Part shown: piece after piece, positions 63,597 to 64,000 of the stretch
Position numbering within the stretch: position 1 is the first letter of the stretch
How the letters are laid out: the number at the start of each line of letters is the position of its first letter
Source: Polaribacter glomeratus
Lineage (GTDB): Bacteria > Bacteroidota > Bacteroidia > Flavobacteriales > Flavobacteriaceae
DNA: 64,000 nt
Direction of reading: 5' to 3'
NCBI RefSeq assembly: GCF_002954665.1
Contig: NZ_MSCM01000001.1
Span: 438,243-502,242 of the forward strand
Translations under genes and position numbers: made by a program
Notes under the pieces: generated by a model
The model's input: only the letters and a program-made list of their open reading frames with translations
The model's database searches: none
Told to the model about the DNA's origin: nothing

Positions 63597-63646
63597 ATTC
63601 CTGTTAATTTAATGTTATTCCTTAAAAATAGGAATTTAATAGGAAT
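63597..63646. promoter_or_regulatory. Repeated ATTCCT/AGGAAT half-sites, candidate operator
   Basis: ATTCCT at 63597-63602 and 63617-63622, AGGAAT at 63630-63635 and 63641-63646. The middle two form an inverted repeat with a 7-nt spacer. They lie in the divergent region between the receptor gene (start 63538) and the gene at 63680. Binding by a regulator of the hydantoinase locus is inference. Confidence 0.55.
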
Positions 63647-63651
63647 ACTTG

Positions 63652-63659
63652 TATTTTTG
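63652..63659 (+). promoter_or_regulatory. -7 box before the divergent gene at 63680
   Basis: TATTTTTG, 20 nt upstream of the ATG at 63680; matches TAnnTTTG. No convincing -33 element. Confidence 0.45.
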
Positions 63660-63679
63660 AATACCTAAAAGATACAACA

Positions 63680-64000
63680 ATGAATGTAAGAGGAATTCAA
63701 CTTTCAAATGGTTTTATAGAAAGCCTTCACAATGAGTTATTAGTAACTTTCTCCAAACATTATGGGGTAGAATTAAAAACGTTGACTGTATTTCAGTTGT
63801 ATGGCTTTGGTAATTTCAATGAGAAAGAACCTAACTTAAAAGGATTTATAATTGAAAAAACCACAAAATGGATTAACGGCAAATATATTTATAATAAAGT
63901 TAGAGAAGTACAAAAAGGAAACAGTAAGAATGTAAAAATGAGAAGGGATTACTTATCGCTGCTAATTATTGCCGCAGGATATGACAATTACAAACAATAT
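63680..64000 (+). CDS. Unrecognised protein, N-terminal 107 residues (cut by window end)
   Basis: An open frame from ATG 63680 to the window edge with no stop. The protein begins MNVRGIQLSNGFIESLHNEL and continues with a mixed alpha/beta, Lys-rich sequence (KTLTVFQLYGFGNFNEKEP, RRDYLSLLIIAAGYDNYKQY). No signal peptide, no HTH or other domain that I recognise. It is divergent from the receptor gene with shared repeated half-sites between them, which would suit a regulator of the locus, but that is only an inference from position. Confidence 0.6.
   Translation, partial: MNVRGIQLSNGFIESLHNELLVTFSKHYGVELKTLTVFQLYGFGNFNEKEPNLKGFIIEKTTKWINGKYIYNKVREVQKGNSKNVKMRRDYLSLLIIAAGYDNYKQY

Overview
The window is a low-GC chromosomal segment of a member of the Bacteroidota, almost certainly a marine Flavobacteriaceae of the Polaribacter/Tenacibaculum type. 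The evidence is the Bacteroidota promoter signature (TTG, about 20 nt, TAnnTTTG) before several genes, the near absence of Shine-Dalgarno sequences, lineage-restricted families (DUF5606, DUF4295, DUF4199), the rpmB-rpmG-DUF4295-ftsY block and a short SRP RNA of Bacteroidota type. Most of the window is core housekeeping DNA with several accessory or regulatory modules in between. No rRNA, tRNA, CRISPR array, insertion sequence or prophage was seen.

Layout. 1-4431 (minus): partial lipA, two micro-genes, and an operon of a glycosyltransferase, an ECF sigma factor and a divergent Nramp-like transporter, plus a small Cys-rich membrane protein. 4524-8582 (plus): a second ECF sigma factor followed by a one-TM protein, a CpxP/Spy-like protein, an EF-hand protein, a YHYH lipoprotein, a MORN-type lipoprotein and a SCO protein. 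Three of these transcription units share a spaced motif (CGCAAG-N16-CATCTAAA) that looks like the sigma factor's own promoter. 8703-12295 (minus): a two-component system (membrane helical-bundle protein, histidine kinase, sigma-54 activator) next to a small secreted protein whose upstream region carries a textbook sigma-54 promoter. 12541-24453: housekeeping (murB, aminotransferase, valS, mazG, def, ruvX, dapD), an aspartyl protease and an OmpA lipoprotein. 24468-29606: surface-glycan glycosyltransferases, the CCA enzyme and small proteins. 29706-33158: pyruvate carboxylase.

33372-34604 is a lone ApeA-like HEPN protein, a candidate anti-phage RNase. 34755-39889 holds an MsbA-like exporter, phosphoglucomutase, a polyprenol-phosphate-type glycosyltransferase and a DUF4199 protein. 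40066-40159 is the SRP RNA. 40270-51827 mixes metabolism (SDR, transaldolase-like aldolase, menD, menB, purU, FAH-family, cinA) with a 1.1-kb array of exact 87-bp tandem repeats between convergent genes and an esterase-like protein that has lost its nucleophile. 52258-54154 is the ribosomal protein/ftsY block.

54386-63538 (minus) is a catabolic locus: a TonB-dependent receptor (frameshifted in an A8 tract), a medium-chain oxidoreductase, hydantoinase/oxoprolinase subunits A and B, a cupin and an NCS1 permease. The likely logic is outer-membrane uptake, inner-membrane uptake and ATP-dependent opening of a cyclic amide. A divergent, unrecognised gene starts at 63680 and runs off the window.
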